From assembly GCA_021613535.1 (NCBI GenBank), contig CP075496.1:15066001-15130000 (forward strand): a stretch of DNA of 64,000 bases, given 5' to 3'. The notes below the pieces were generated by a model that saw only the letters and a list, made by a program, of their open reading frames with translations, was not told the DNA's origin and did not search any database. The position numbers and the translations under genes were made by a program. The stretch is from Adineta vaga. Taxonomy: Eukaryota; Rotifera. Positions 48,541 to 60,249 of this stretch are shown here, piece after piece (the stretch's first letter is position 1; each line of letters starts with the position of its first letter).

Positions 48541-49179
48541 GAAAATACATCAATTTACTTTTAATGTTTATTTATGTCTTTTCATTTTATTTGTTAGTTT
48601 TTAAACTGATCTTTTTATTTCTATTCTTTTATTCTCATCTTAAGGGTATATGGTAAATGTATAACTATGAATAAGTAACATCCATTCACATCCTCATCAT
48701 TTTCATTAGGGTTTCGTAACTTATTAATTGGATCTGAACGCAAAGAAGCATAGAACCTTGTGATTATACCTACTGTCCTGATATTTTATTCAATATCCTG
48801 AACAACCTTTATTATAATTTGTTCTTAAAATATTTTACAATAAAGTCAAATATTGTTTTCTTTTATGTCAAGCAGAATTATAAAGATGAATTATTCAAAG
48901 TAATTCGTCATGTTATTTGTCTTAATGAAACATTCATATATACAATGTTACTCTGATAACATCAATCAATAGTATCCGTTAGAGTCTTGAAAATTATCTT
49001 CTACTTACAAATCTGTCATTTATTTCCATTATCATATTTATTTTATTAAATGACAAAAAGCATCAACTAGAGAATATTTCTTCGAAGTAAATTTTAAATT
49101 AATACATAAACATCTTTTTATTTAATGAATTATATAGAGAATATTCCTTCACTAATATATCTCAACTATTAATAATAAA
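48541..49179. other. Intergenic
   Basis: No gene recognised; a short GC-richer patch near 48720-48780. Confidence 0.4.
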
Positions 49180-49480
49180 TTCATAATCAATTCGTTTGTG
49201 ATGAATTTATTTATCTAATGGTTATATAACGAATCAATGATGGATATGTTGATTGTCTGTTTGATGAAAATGAGAAAAATAATAAATACAATATCACTCT
49301 TTCATATCATTATCGATACTTTGATTTATCGATGATATTTAATATATTAGTTATTAACAATTCGATAACGAAATAGAGAAATGTTTAGATGACAGTGATG
49401 AACTTTCTATTCCATTGAATTGGCATTATTTTCGATGTGATTTCAGTGAAGAATATTCTCGTTGAGTGTTCCGTAATATA
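49180..49480 (+). pseudogene. LDL-receptor class A-like relic
   Basis: Reads INDGYVDCLFDENEKNN and, after a frame change, WHYFRCDFSEEYSR. The DGY.DC..DE.E pattern is the calcium-binding end of LDLa repeats as found in bdelloid surface proteins. Several stops. Confidence 0.4.
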
Positions 49481-49821
49481 TATCTCAACAATTATTGATC
49501 GTATTAATAAAAACACATGATTTTTAAATAAATTGTTTTATTTGTCATTAAAATAATAACAATTGAATGTATAAATTCTTAATTAATTATTGGTGAAGAT
49601 TGAATAGAAATATTTAAATAATACTTCATCATTTCTATTGTATTTAAATTGATATAAATCAAAAATGATCGATTGTGATCACCTATACTCTTTTGATCAT
49701 CAATAAAATATATCGAAATATTTTTATTTATTAAATCTATAAGATAAAACAATATTCAATTATCAATTCTATTGATTATACTATTTTCCATATATGAAAA
49801 AATGAATGAATAAACAGAGAA

Positions 49822-49870
49822 TTGAGGATGTGAGTGATATATTTATTCATTAATCCCATACACATCCAAG
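49822..49870. repeat. Telomere-like foldback, decayed
   Basis: TTGAGGATGTGAGTGAT and CCATACACATCCAAG arms around an AT-rich spacer. Confidence 0.5.
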
Positions 49871-50053
49871 ATTTTTAATGAAATTTTATTTATATTTGTG
49901 AGGATAAAAAGAATTGTGTGATATATTCTCATGTTTATCTGCGTATGTATGAATTTTCAAAATTTTGAATTTCAAGAGAAAATTAAGTATCATTCATTAT
50001 GATAAAGCAAAAAATAGATTTATGAGAGAGAAAAAAAAAGGTTTTTCCTCTTA

Positions 50054-50547
50054 TCAATATGACACATAAGAATAAAGTTTAATTGTTTTAGTAGCTACAA
50101 GAATAGAAAAAATAACAATAGAAATAATACCAAGAATTGTAGCAAAAATATTAAGAATTTTAGCCGATTTTGATGATTTCAATGCACCTTGAAGATCTCC
50201 AGAACATTTTCTATTTCTTGTTTCTTCAGACTTCATACAAGCAAAAATACCAAGTACGAAAAAACAAAATAAAATATTGAGAATTGACCATGTTCTATAT
50301 TCTGGAACATTTACTATCTGTAATGTCATTCTATTATTAATGATCCTTGTTCTATTGTTAATCATGACAGGAATATTTTGTCCATATTGATAATTGATTA
50401 TTGGTTGACTTGAATGATGATTTAGGATATTGTTAGTATTTAGATGAGTATAAATCGGTGGTGGTTGATGTACGATGACATGGTTTGTTTCAATTTTTTT
50501 TTATCATCATTATTTGAATTAATCATTGATATAACATTCGTCTTCAT
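50054..50547 (-). CDS. Dispanin (CD225) family small membrane protein; 1-nt frame break near the N-terminus
   Basis: The last 103 codons give VNVPEYRTWSILNILFCFFV, a short loop with SEETRNRKCSGDLQGA, SSKSAKILNIFATILG and a second hydrophobic helix, the CD225 layout (two membrane segments with the G.FA...S..TR....GD..GA loop). These proteins sit in plasma or endosomal membranes and alter membrane or vesicle behaviour in known animals. Upstream the frame stays open through a Pro/His-rich stretch (VIVHQPPPIYTHLN). An ATG at 50545-50547 opens MKTNVISMINSNNDD but is out of frame by one base across a run of nine A (50494-50502). This could be a sequencing error, a real lesion, or the true start could be the Met at 50365. 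Confidence 0.72.
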
Positions 50548-50549
50548 AG

Positions 50550-52556
50550 TTAATATGAGTATTTTATCAAAAGAAAAACTATAGAAATACTTTCAAAAGA
50601 TGAATTCTGAAGAAAAAAAGTGTTTTTCTAATTGTAAAATATGACTTTTCTATGAGATTAAAAAAGTCTTTTTCTATTAGAAAATGAGTAAATACACTAT
50701 TTCAACATTGACATCAAATCTTTAGAAAATAAATATAAAGAAGAAACAAAAAAACTGTATTTCTTAACAATTATATCTAACTTGTTTTTAATAAAATCAC
50801 AAATTGTCAATGTTTATTTTGTTTATTGAAATAATAATATTTATATTTATATAAAAATATTTCTTTATTCATAATTAAAAGTTATGAACAATTTGTCTAA
50901 TTCATAAAACTACTCATTAATCTTAAGCAATAATATATTAAACACTAAATCATCTATTTAATTTTTAGTTTTTTTTATAAACAAATAGATTACATTTTCA
51001 ATATAAATGATGTTTAAAATGATGATCTAAAAGAATCTTTATAACTTATTTATTTTCTTTTTTTATTAATACAATATTATAAGTAGAAAATGTTTCACAA
51101 TTTCATTCAAGAAGATTAGAGGGATCTGTTTTTTCTAGATAATAGTTTGTTATTATCACTGTTTTATGTTGTAAATTCTCTTAAATTATATATTTGAATT
51201 TTCGTTGTATTCTTGTTTCATCAGAAAAATGAACAATTGTTATTTTATCTTTATTTTCATTTGTATCTTCTATAATATTTACTACAATTCTATGATGAAA
51301 ATAAGTGATTTTATTATTCACAACAGTTGATAGATGAGCATTAAACATATAATCATTTATATTGACTACGTTTATTTAATTCTCGAGCGCTTGGATATTG
51401 AAAATATATACTGAAAACTTTGAACACATACGTACAATAATAACAAAGATGATAAACGCGTCATCATTTTATTCTTATATTATGATGAGATTAATGTCTA
51501 GTAAATAATTTATATAGAACAACTAACGAACTTGGAAAATTCTAGGTGAAAAAAAAGGTTTTATATTTCAGTTGAGTTAAATACTTTCTTTTACCAATCA
51601 AAATCTTTCTGATTAGTTTATCTCATTGAATAAATTATAAAATTAATGATTCATATATATTCTTTTTTCTTTCTTCATTCTTTGTTGGAAATTTCAATAA
51701 ATATCTTAGATAAATATTTTTATTCTCCAACTTTTTCTACGCATCAAATTACAATAAAGGAAAAATCAATATTGTAAAAAGTTTTAAATGATAAAAGAAT
51801 ATAATTTGAGATTAATATTTAAATATCTTATTAGATTGTCATTAAGATTATTTAATTTTGTTTCATATAAACAAATTGTTTGAGTTGTATCTGTCTGTAT
51901 CTATCAATTGTATAACAAAACATCTATATGACGATTTTGAAGGATATATTTATTTTACATTGTAAAATTCTTAATGAAATAATCGATTTGATAAACAATG
52001 AATATATTAAAAAAAAAGTCTAAAATTACGAGGAAAAATAGATTCTTTTCTTATTAAACTTATGGTTTAATTGAATTAATGAAACAATTATTTTAAATGT
52101 AAATCTTTCTTGTAAAACATATGTCATAAAGAATATATAGAAGAGACTTAAGAGAATTTGTGTAATAAAAAAAAAGATAAAAATACTCGATATTAAAAGA
52201 CATATCGTTGATAAAACTATTTAAAGAATTTTTATTAAAATTGCTCAAATCTTAGAAGAAATTTCATCACCAACAACAACATTTATTGATGGTAATACTA
52301 AGTGAGAATTCAGAACACCAGAAACGATCATAATGACACATATTCTAATAGAAAAGTCGTTTTTTGTGTTCAAAGTTTTTTAACTATTGAAATGGAAATC
52401 GAATATGAATTCATCGATCAATTGTTATTCTTAATAAAAGTCAAGCTATGTATAACAGTGAATAAGCGATACGGCACAATTGATTTATTAGATTCTTATT
52501 TGTTGTGTGAATATTAAAATAAATAAATAAATAAATAAACTATTTTTAGATATAAT
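50550..52556. other. Long AT-rich intergenic region
   Basis: Nearly all AT-rich. One faint coding trace is listed separately (51186-51368). A weak plus-strand trace at 52220-52520 is not convincing. Confidence 0.4.
51186..51368 (-). pseudogene. Short coding trace
   Basis: Minus strand reads open for about 60 codons: VNINDYMFNAHLSTVVNNK, TYFHHRIVVNIIEDTNENKD, ITIVHFSDETRIQRK, ending in TAA. The FHH.IVV......IVHFSD text recalls LRAT/NlpC-like domains but is too short to be sure. Confidence 0.25.
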
Positions 52557-52754
52557 TTACGAAGAGTTTGACAATGAAAGATTGTTATACTTATAGAATG
52601 ACCAAAAGAGAATCACATTTCTTTGTAGATATGTAATAGCAGATGAATCAAATCCTGATGGACGACTCATTTCACCACCAGGAGGAAGTGGTGGGTCCAT
52701 TCTATCGTCACCATCATTTGAAGGATCAGTGTGATTACCGATATTATTATTCAT
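52557..52754 (-). CDS. Possible small protein or 5' exon, 65 aa
   Basis: MNNNIGNHTDPSNDGDDR, PPLPPGGEMSRPSGFDSS then a hydrophobic end. Gly/Pro/Asp-rich with coding-like codons, but no homologue in the window and no clear splice partner. Confidence 0.25.
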   Translation of the reverse strand: MNNNIGNHTDPSNDGDDRMDPPLPPGGEMSRPSGFDSSAITYLQRNVILFWSFYKYNNLSLSNSS

Positions 52755-53279
52755 CTAGACGTATTGATATTTTGTAAATATGAAATTAACTTATAATTAC
52801 ATCCGCTTCAGATCTTTTAACCAACGTCGAAGAATATTTTTTAGGATGTAATTATGAAATGTCAGGATTTTTTTCTAAAATCATACAAATCTCTCCATGA
52901 AATCAATTGCCCAATTCATCTCAAAAATAATTCCAATCAGAGGAAGTAAAATATATAATCAAAATAAAATGAAAGTACATATACGTTTTTGACACTTGTG
53001 CCAACATTAGTCATCGAAAACGCGTCTATATAAAAGAGAGAATAAGTAAATGCTTTAGCACTGCAAGAATAACCGTTTAGAAGAAAAATCAACAAGCACC
53101 AGTAAGTGTTACTTTGAATATATTTTTCTTTCAATAAGAAATTGTTCATAGTTGTAAAATATTTTTAATTCAATGCAACGAATTACTGAAAATGTTCATT
53201 AAACTATTTTCAGATTGTTCATTTGATTCAGCAAAAAATCTGTCTTCTTCCATTTGTCAGTGCTTTCATTCATTTATTA

Positions 53280-54452
53280 ATGGCATCGAATGAAATTCAA
53301 TTTACTGATTGGTCGAAAGAAGTACCAACAGAGCATCATGAAGTACAAGTAATCAAAGAGTCTCTTTATCCAGTTTTCGAATTAGATTCACATCGTGTAG
53401 CATCGCCCACTCATTATATAACACAAACAGCGGAGTCTAATGAAAATAAGTAAAGTATTTCTTCTATAGAATATTTCTATTTTCATTTCTATTTTCATGA
53501 TAAAGGACTGAGAAGAAAACTTTTTGTACTGCTTACAAATGGTGGATATTGATTTTGTGTATTGTTTCAATTGGTTTACTAATAATTTGCATAGTTTTAT
53601 CGATTTTGTTTGCAAAGAAATATAATAAAACAAGTATGCATTAGTCAACTTATTATTTCTATCGATTTGTTTTTCTGAAAGAGTGTGGAAGTTTTGAACA
53701 TTGCACTGTCGTATACAACATATTTATCCAATAGATATACTTTGTATTTTTAAGACGCAACACCAGTAACTTCAACAACAACAACAACAACAACCTCAAT
53801 TACTAGAAGCACGTCAGCAACAACTTTACAAACAGCTGATCCAAGTAAATACAATATCTAAAATTGCTCTCATGACTTTCTCTCCCTAAAGAACGTATTC
53901 ATCAAATTTTTTAGTTCTTTTATCAGATACATAGAAATATTGCTTAATTCTTTTCTTTTTAATGTAGTCTGTGGATATGGCGAGACATTGTTAACATTCG
54001 ATGATTTACAATTTCCATTCTACGGAGACATACCAGATGGTTATCAGAACTTCAACTGGGATAATGCTGGAGCTATCCGTATCGATGCTCTTCCAGTAAG
54101 TGGATATCACACGGCTGTTGTCAGTGGAACATATGCATTATACAACACAAATGCTTTTCCAATGAATATGTCACGTGTCAATGGCAGTCGTTTTACTTTA
54201 CATTCTGCTGCACTTACCGCAGCCTGGAATGACAATTTACAATTGAGAGTAATTGGATATCGTTCCAATATCGTCGTTGCAAACAATACTTTTACACTTC
54301 AAGTCTTTACAGTATCCAATTTAACATTTCATGGATATTCTGCATTAGATACCGCTGTATTTTCATCATCAGGTGGAACGAACAATCCATACGTACTTAA
54401 TTTCACTGGTTTTCAGTTTGCGATGGATAATCTTTGTTTGAGTTTTACATAA
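53280..54452 (+). CDS. Type II membrane protein: Thr-rich stalk and beta-sandwich domain, 290 aa
   Basis: Exons 53280-53449, 53506-53633, 53755-53844 and 53968-54452 join with matching phases (2, 1, 1). Exon 1 is a cytosolic head (MASNEIQFTDWSKEVP). Exon 2 is the membrane anchor, WWILILCIVSIGLLIICIVL. Exon 3 is a Thr-rich stalk (TSTTTTTTTSITRSTSATT). Exon 4 is a beta-rich domain: CGYGETLLTFDDLQ, NFNWDNAGAI, VSGYHTAVVSGTYALYN, AAWNDNLQLRVIGY, VFSSSGGTNN and FAMDNLCLSF at the C-terminus. Similar LTFDDL...FAMDNL domains are known from secreted bacterial and fungal proteins, where the fold is galactose-binding-like. The same domain closes the protein at 17525. Surface display is likely; ligand unknown. 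Confidence 0.82.
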
Positions 54453-55162
54453 ATGTGAAAATAAGAAATTTTTCCTGAGAATGTGGTTGTACCGTTTCTC
54501 ATCACTCACACTTGCACTTTCAACCAATCTAAAATACTTCACGAGGTATATGAAATTTTCAAAATGTTCATAATTGCGATCTTTACTGCTTTTTCGTCGT
54601 ATGAAAATGTTGATCATACGTGTTGAATCATTTAGTTATATACGAAACTAAAAGTAGAATGTAAATAGGCAACAGATATTTTCGATTTCTATAACTCTTT
54701 ATAGAATCAGTAAGCTTGAGTATAGTTAGTGTTTGGTCTTGGAATCATTGTTCGGAATCGCTATTAAAATAATCAAAGATCAAATATCACACTAACACCA
54801 TTCAGTTTTTGAGTTGAACTTGGTATTATACTTTTCATCTCTATACTTCCGTCGATATATTTCAGTCTCGCAGATGTCATAGGTATGTTATAAATTATAA
54901 TTAATAATTAATTAAGTAGAGTAATCTAAAAGAAGACGATCAATGATCTGTTAATAATACATGTACTATGAAATGAAAACAACTATATATTAATACTATA
55001 TGATTCAATAGTAAAATCATCATGTTGAAACAGATTATAGCAGTAAAGATAACAGAGAATTGAATAGATTAATTTAGAAAAAATAACCAGTCACTATTCA
55101 AATAGATGATCTTATTTCCGTATTGATCAGAACAATAAAATATTGTCTATTTGCATAATGAA
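54453..55162. other. Intergenic
   Basis: No gene recognised; precedes a foldback and a tRNA-like sequence. Confidence 0.4.
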
Positions 55163-55224
55163 TTTGAGGGTGGATGTGGGTGTGGGTGAGAGATAAATAA
55201 AATAAACACATCCACATCCTCAAA
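55163..55224. repeat. Telomere-like foldback
   Basis: TTTGAGGGTGGATGTGGGTG on the left and ACACATCCACATCCTCAA on the right. Another single C-rich arm with the family end (CACCCACACCCACCCTCAAG) lies at 55557-55577. Confidence 0.75.
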
Positions 55225-55393
55225 ATATGTCTATGAGTAAACTGAGTTCTCGGTGATTTCTAGTTGGAAATCAGTTTGTTCTCCCTTGATATCGCCTGAT
55301 TTATGCAAGATTTCGTTGATTAGTTAGCTTCATACATGAGTTAGGGTGAATTGAAGCGAACTCATAGGACAAGATATAGACGAGACAAAATGA

Positions 55394-55469
55394 TGTCTTT
55401 CATGGGACTCGAGCCATGTATCTTTTGGAATCCGAGCAGACTTTCCAGTCAGTTAGACTACAAGAGACA
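55394..55469 (-). tRNA. tRNA-like pseudogene or SINE head
   Basis: A 76-nt minus-strand span with near-complementary ends (TGTCTCT and AAAGACA), an A-box-like TAGTCTAACTG and a B-box-like GGCTCGAGTCC. The T-stem CATGG/CCATG is perfect but has an 8-nt loop, and I cannot fold a normal anticodon arm. So it is probably a decayed tRNA or a tRNA-derived SINE. Confidence 0.35.
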
Positions 55470-55901
55470 ATCCTTTTTCAGATTAGCGTCACTAACTTTA
55501 CTCACTGACGCTAGCACTTTTCACATTCAAAGAGAGAGAGAGAGGCGAAGGGAGGATCACCCACACCCACCCTCAAGATGGTGTGCATAACTACTCAAGA
55601 CTTAACTGTAAGATTTTAAATTCAAATGAACTAATAACATTATTATTGACAATGACATTATTTGTAATCTGATTTGATGATATAGAAATCAAGTGATTGA
55701 CATATTGATTATTTTTCGAAATTACAATAGATTAAAGTCATCAAAAAAGAACAATTTCTGTCGTGATTATAGAATTAAAAGTAATTTTCAACGATTTATA
55801 TTTGGAAAAAATCAGCTTTTCAGAGAAACAATCACAAATAGTGCCCTCACAATGAAGATAATCATATTTTCACTGACGTGAGTGACTAAAACATTTGAAG
55901 A

Positions 55902-56433
55902 CTACTTAGGTGTGGGTGTGAGAGCAGCATTCACTAGTTTCTGTGCAACAGATTGAACAATGCCAAAAAATTGTGGGTTCGATTCAAGGTTTTGTTCGAT
56001 CCGTTCTACTAGATGATCGACAGCTGTACTAATATCAGCATTGCCATTGATAATATTGAGAACAACTTGAAGAGCTTGTTGTTCCAGTGAGTTCAATTGA
56101 AATGGAGAGACAGCACTAGGAAGCTGATTAGCAGCGTTGCTCAGTTGGATAAGTAAGTCCTGATCAAACAAACAAATTATTTGTTTAGAAAAAAAGAAGA
56201 AGATAGGTTTCAATTCTAATTACTAAATATTCTGGATATGCATCATACAGATCATCTAAGTTGGTGAGTTGTAATTGATTGAATAATTCAAAGAGACCAG
56301 TACGAGTATCAGGGACTATTACCGAATATTGTGGATACGTAGCATATAAATCATTCAGTTGAAAGTTAACTGGTTTGCTTTGCACGAAAATAATGTGAAC
56401 GAGAAGAAGAGTGAATGCGATTAAAAGACGCAT
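55902..56433 (-). CDS. Small secreted helical protein, 155 aa
   Basis: Exons 56224-56433 and 55902-56159 join in phase 0. The product starts with a signal peptide (MRLLIAFTLLLVHIIFVQS, cleavage before KPVNF). The mature part has two related segments (LNDLYATYPQYSVI and LDDLYDAYPEYLVD) then an all-alpha-looking C-terminal half (SLEQQALQVVLNIINGN, AVDHLVERIEQNLESN, VQSVAQKLVNAA). There are no cysteines. The last six residues, LTPTPK, are encoded by a telomere-like CACACCCACACC tract. Family not recognised; a secreted role is the only safe statement. Start at 56433 gives a proper signal peptide. Confidence 0.75.
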
Positions 56434-56439
56434 GTTTTG

Positions 56440-57233
56440 TATCAAACGTAATTGAAGAAATTACAGTTTGTCGATGGCTTTTATATTTCTTTTACACTTG
56501 AATTTGATGTATCACCTGGTGATATTTTTCAGCTATCACGTGATGTTTTGTTTTTTTTGAGTATCTAATTTTCTTGTGTGCGTACAAAAGAAAAAGAAAA
56601 TTACACAAGTAATCCACAACGGATAGGACAAACTAATTCCAATCAAACGAGCTTGAGCAAAGAATCAATTAAGAATAAAGCTTTGAATAAAAAGTATAAT
56701 GTTCACATACCTGCATTCAAATATAATTTCTAAGAATATTTATATATTTCCAAGGACATTTTTACACGATCGTTAGCAGAAGAACCTATGAGTATAGTTT
56801 CTCAATCATTTAATCTTCAAGAGTATTAAATTAACCCGGTAGTCTATAACGAGTTAATAAAACTAATCATAACATCAATTCATTTATCGATATTAAAATA
56901 ACAGTTGAGAGACTTACAGCATGGAGGTAGTGATGTGATTATACGATTCGTTTTGCATCCACGTTCCACACCCACCCAGTCTTTCCTATAGAAAATCCAT
57001 GATCTTACTTAGAAGATATTTCACTGGATAATATGTCATTACGAGACAAACAAAGAAAATGATTTCTATACATTTATGATCTTTCTTGACACTCTTCTGT
57101 GTCATAGAAACATATTCTTTTATTATATGATCAAGGTGATGATATACATTAGCACGAACAACAACAGCAACATTTAATTCAACATGGTCTCCTTCGATAA
57201 GCTCTGGTCTATCCTGTTCTATACGTAGCGGAG
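56440..57233. other. Intergenic
   Basis: A single C-rich arm (CCACACCCACCCAG) lies at about 56966-56980. The minus-strand open frame at 56986-57255 overlaps the receptor pseudogene's 3' end and has no recognised domain. Confidence 0.4.
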
Positions 57234-58140
57234 CTATATTCTTACCACATACCATACTTTGTAGATCATTCGTTTTAGTTCATGCCGAAAAACTTTTGAT
57301 ACAACAACAAATATGAAAAAAATAGCACAATAAAGAATACGATAAAGAAAAATACTGAAACTATTAATGAAATTATTCACTGCTTGTTGTGATGGCGTTC
57401 GAATTTTATATTGTGTGGTTGTCATATAAACGTTGTACACGTTTAGAGTAGTAGTAAACGTAATGTAAACAACATCTTGAATGAATAGACAACGAAGCAG
57501 TTGAAAATCTCTCTTTGTCATTGATCGAATTCCATTGCGTTGTTGTCGTGATATAAATTGAATATGACGAACATCTTTAAACATAATAATACACAGAGTG
57601 ACCATAATAAGAGAAAAAAGAGAATTACAAACTAGTGCAATATAAACCTTTGACTGATCATAGTAACGAGTAGAATACGAAGGAGTAAACTGTTGAATGT
57701 TTACCTTGAAAAATAAATGAGAATAGAAAACAAACCAGAAAATTGTACATATACCGATAGAAAAATATGCTAAACGTTTCGAACTATACAAACGTGTATC
57801 AATATTTTGAGAAGAAATTATTAAACGATCAATTGAAACAAGAATAAGAATAGCTGGTGAAAGTGTAGGAAGAAAATATAATATTTAGTAATAGATTTTA
57901 CAGAAAAAATATTTCTATTCAATAGATTAATACGGAGACCGGAAATAAAAATTGATGTACGTATAACTGAATTAATATAACATGTATTCAAAATAAGACA
58001 AATATTAAAATAAAAGACACAAACATTTTTTCTGCAAGCTTTTCTCGTAAACACCAACACACTTAACAATCGTATAATTAAGAGTATTTATGTAAGTAAT
58101 GTCGGAAGAGTTCATCGTCAACGACAAAGTATAATTAACA
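57234..58140 (-). pseudogene. Rhodopsin-like receptor, disrupted before TM3
   Basis: 58069 to 57890 gives TM1 end and TM2 (SVLVFTRKACRKNVCVFY, SVIRTSIFISGLR). In a run of six T near 57910 the frame slips, and the correct frame (CKIYY) then meets TAA before LYFLPTLSPAILILVSIDRL (TM3, DRL). From 57791 to 57234 the frame is open through TM4-TM7, ending SKVFRHELKRMIYKVW. A possible N-terminal piece (MNSSDITYINTLNY) lies at 58070-58115 in another frame. One shift plus one stop make it a recent pseudogene related to the receptor at 2400. Confidence 0.75.
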
Positions 58141-58561
58141 ACGTTGGGTACTGCAATCTGTAAAGACAAAATGATATTTCTAATGAAAACACAGAAATAA
58201 TCTTTATAAAAATATAACGGTTTGAAGCACTACGAGTTTAGTCTTTCCTCTAGTCGATGATATAAGAAAGTAATAAGAGGAGATTCACTGAATTATAATC
58301 ATAATGAATACATGAATTTCTTGGTAACTATCACAAAAGAGTACGAGAGAATGGTATGCTTAAGATTATTTATAACTGTGAAAGTTTTTCCTTTTATCTA
58401 GAAAAAAAGATTTCTATAATTAAAGTTCGATTATAATATAGTTATCATTCATAATGCATTTTCATTTATTTGTGTCATAATTTCGCTATAGAAAAGAGGC
58501 AAATTTGATACAATATCTGCTAAGTAGAGAAGCATTCATTTACAATCGTTCATACTCCGAT
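58141..58561. other. Intergenic
   Basis: No gene recognised. Confidence 0.4.
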
Positions 58562-58611
58562 AGAGTGGGTGTGAGTGTTAGATACATGTAATACCCACAC
58601 CCACCCTCAAT
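58562..58611. repeat. Telomere-like foldback
   Basis: GAGTGGGTGTGAGTGTTAG and TACCCACACCCACCCTCAA arms; the right outer end CCCTCAA is intact. Confidence 0.7.
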
Positions 58612-58619
58612 ATGATCTA

Positions 58620-58926
58620 AATATGTTACTGCAAATAATCGATCTTTAACATATGAATGATCACCACCTGCACTCGTAAAATTAGTAGGCTGATGTAATT
58701 AAAATGTTATTGGATAACGTAATGCAATACCATTATCATGAAATTTCTTATAAGTTGCAACGAAAATTGAATATCTAAATAAAAGATTTTGACAAAAATT
58801 TGACCAATGGTGACCATTCTGTACTCCTTGAACAGCAAGTAAATCTTGAATATTATTCTTACGAGTTAATACACTTCGAAATGAATTTACATTAATCGTT
58901 GCTAAACGGAATGCTTTCATTGTCAA
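58620..58926 (-). pseudogene. Coding relic, family not recognised
   Basis: From the ATG near 58920 the minus strand reads MKAFRLATINVNSFRSVL, NIQDLLAVQGVQNGHHWS and KKFHDNGIALRYPITF, a stop, then TNFTSAGGDHSYVKDRLF. Codon use looks coding. Probably one or two exons of a dead gene. Confidence 0.35.
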
Positions 58927-58929
58927 TGA

Positions 58930-59679
58930 ACTTTATCGAAACAAAACAATACAAAACTTCTATCAAATCAATGAAAAATTCTACATTTGTTCTACTTTCA
59001 TAAAAAGAAATATCGTTCTTTAACTAAGACATTCACATATTCCGTCATTTTCTTCTTTCTTGCTTTTTGTACGTCATAATCAACATTGTTTTTATTAACG
59101 ACAACAACAAAAAAGTTCTTTTTCTTCCATTCTTTGGCTGTTTGTATTTCTCAACAGAGAATATCCCCAACTGATATAAGTTATTAATTAACAGATATAA
59201 TAATGAATTTTCCATAACGAAAGTTTATATTGAACATCATAGGAGAATAAATATTAAAGGGAGGAGTGAATCATTTAAAGTAATGCGAGTCAATTAACTA
59301 ATTAACGTAGAAACAGCAGTCATATATTGTTTAATCCTTTGATGACGAGTGACTCATTTTCGAACCACCTATCTTTCAGTAAGGAAAATACGTGTTCCTC
59401 ATTCAGCTGTTATCATCTGTACTAGAATCTGAGAATATTAAAGTGAGACATTTTGAGTTAATTTGATAAGGATAATATTAACTTTTATTATTCATTGCTA
59501 TTGATATTGAATATTCTTTTGTGAATAACTCGCTCATTCAAAATTTATTGATCAACATGACTGGTGTATTTTTTCAACAGTAATTCAAATAAACAAAGTA
59601 GATTATCTGAGCGTGTTTCGTCTAAGCTGTTGAAAATTATCAATAAGTGTAAATCTTCGATGATTTAATTTGAAATAAT
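58930..59679. other. Intergenic
   Basis: No gene recognised. Confidence 0.4.
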
Positions 59680-60095
59680 TTCATATGTTTGAATTCGATG
59701 ATTCCAACAATCATCAATATAAAGATATTCATATTTATCCATTGTCAAACGAACACAATCAATATTATCAATAAAAATTTGTTGATTTTAAGCAAACCAT
59801 TGAATAATTCTTCTGTTATCTTTATCAGTTATAATAATCAATTCATTTTCTTGATCAATAATCATAATCTGTTGATTATTTTATTTACTTTTTCTTTTCA
59901 TTTTTCTTCACAACAGTATTTCCTTCTTTCAAATTTCATTTCATAATACGATGATTTCCATAGTCAAAAATAAAAATTATTTTTATTTCCACCAATAAAT
60001 ATTCCCAATGGAACATTTAGTTGTTTTAATTGATCACCTTTTTCATTTCCACCACAGCTACTGTAATTGCAATATTGTTGCCATTTATTTAAATC
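59680..60095 (-). pseudogene. NHL-repeat gene relic
   Basis: Minus strand: GGNEKGDQLKQLNVPLGIF, then with frame changes DYGNHRIMKW, DQENELIIITDKDNRRIIQW and YLYIDDCWNHRI. These align with blades of the intact gene at 25132. At least three stops or shifts. Confidence 0.7.
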
Positions 60096-60199
60096 TAATC
60101 TAAAGAACAAATAACGATAGTTTTATGTAAAGAGAAAGATGTCCATGTTTTTGATTGTGACGCAGTTATCGCAGTTTTTTTTATAAATAGTTGGTTATT

Positions 60200-60243
60200 C
60201 AGGGTGTGGGTGTGGGTTAAGAGTATAGCTAGACCCAAACCCA
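60200..60243. repeat. Telomere-like foldback
   Basis: CAGGGTGTGGGTGTGGGTT on the left, AGACCCAAACCCAG on the right; short spacer. Right arm partly decayed. Confidence 0.6.
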
Positions 60244-60249
60244 GATCTA

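Noticed and set aside
52302-52517. Plus-strand frame of 71 codons
   Set aside because: No domain, no splice context, codons look random.
55351-55590. Plus-strand frame of 79 codons with RERERRR text
   Set aside because: Made from a GA-rich run and a telomere-like tract, over a tRNA-like sequence on the other strand.
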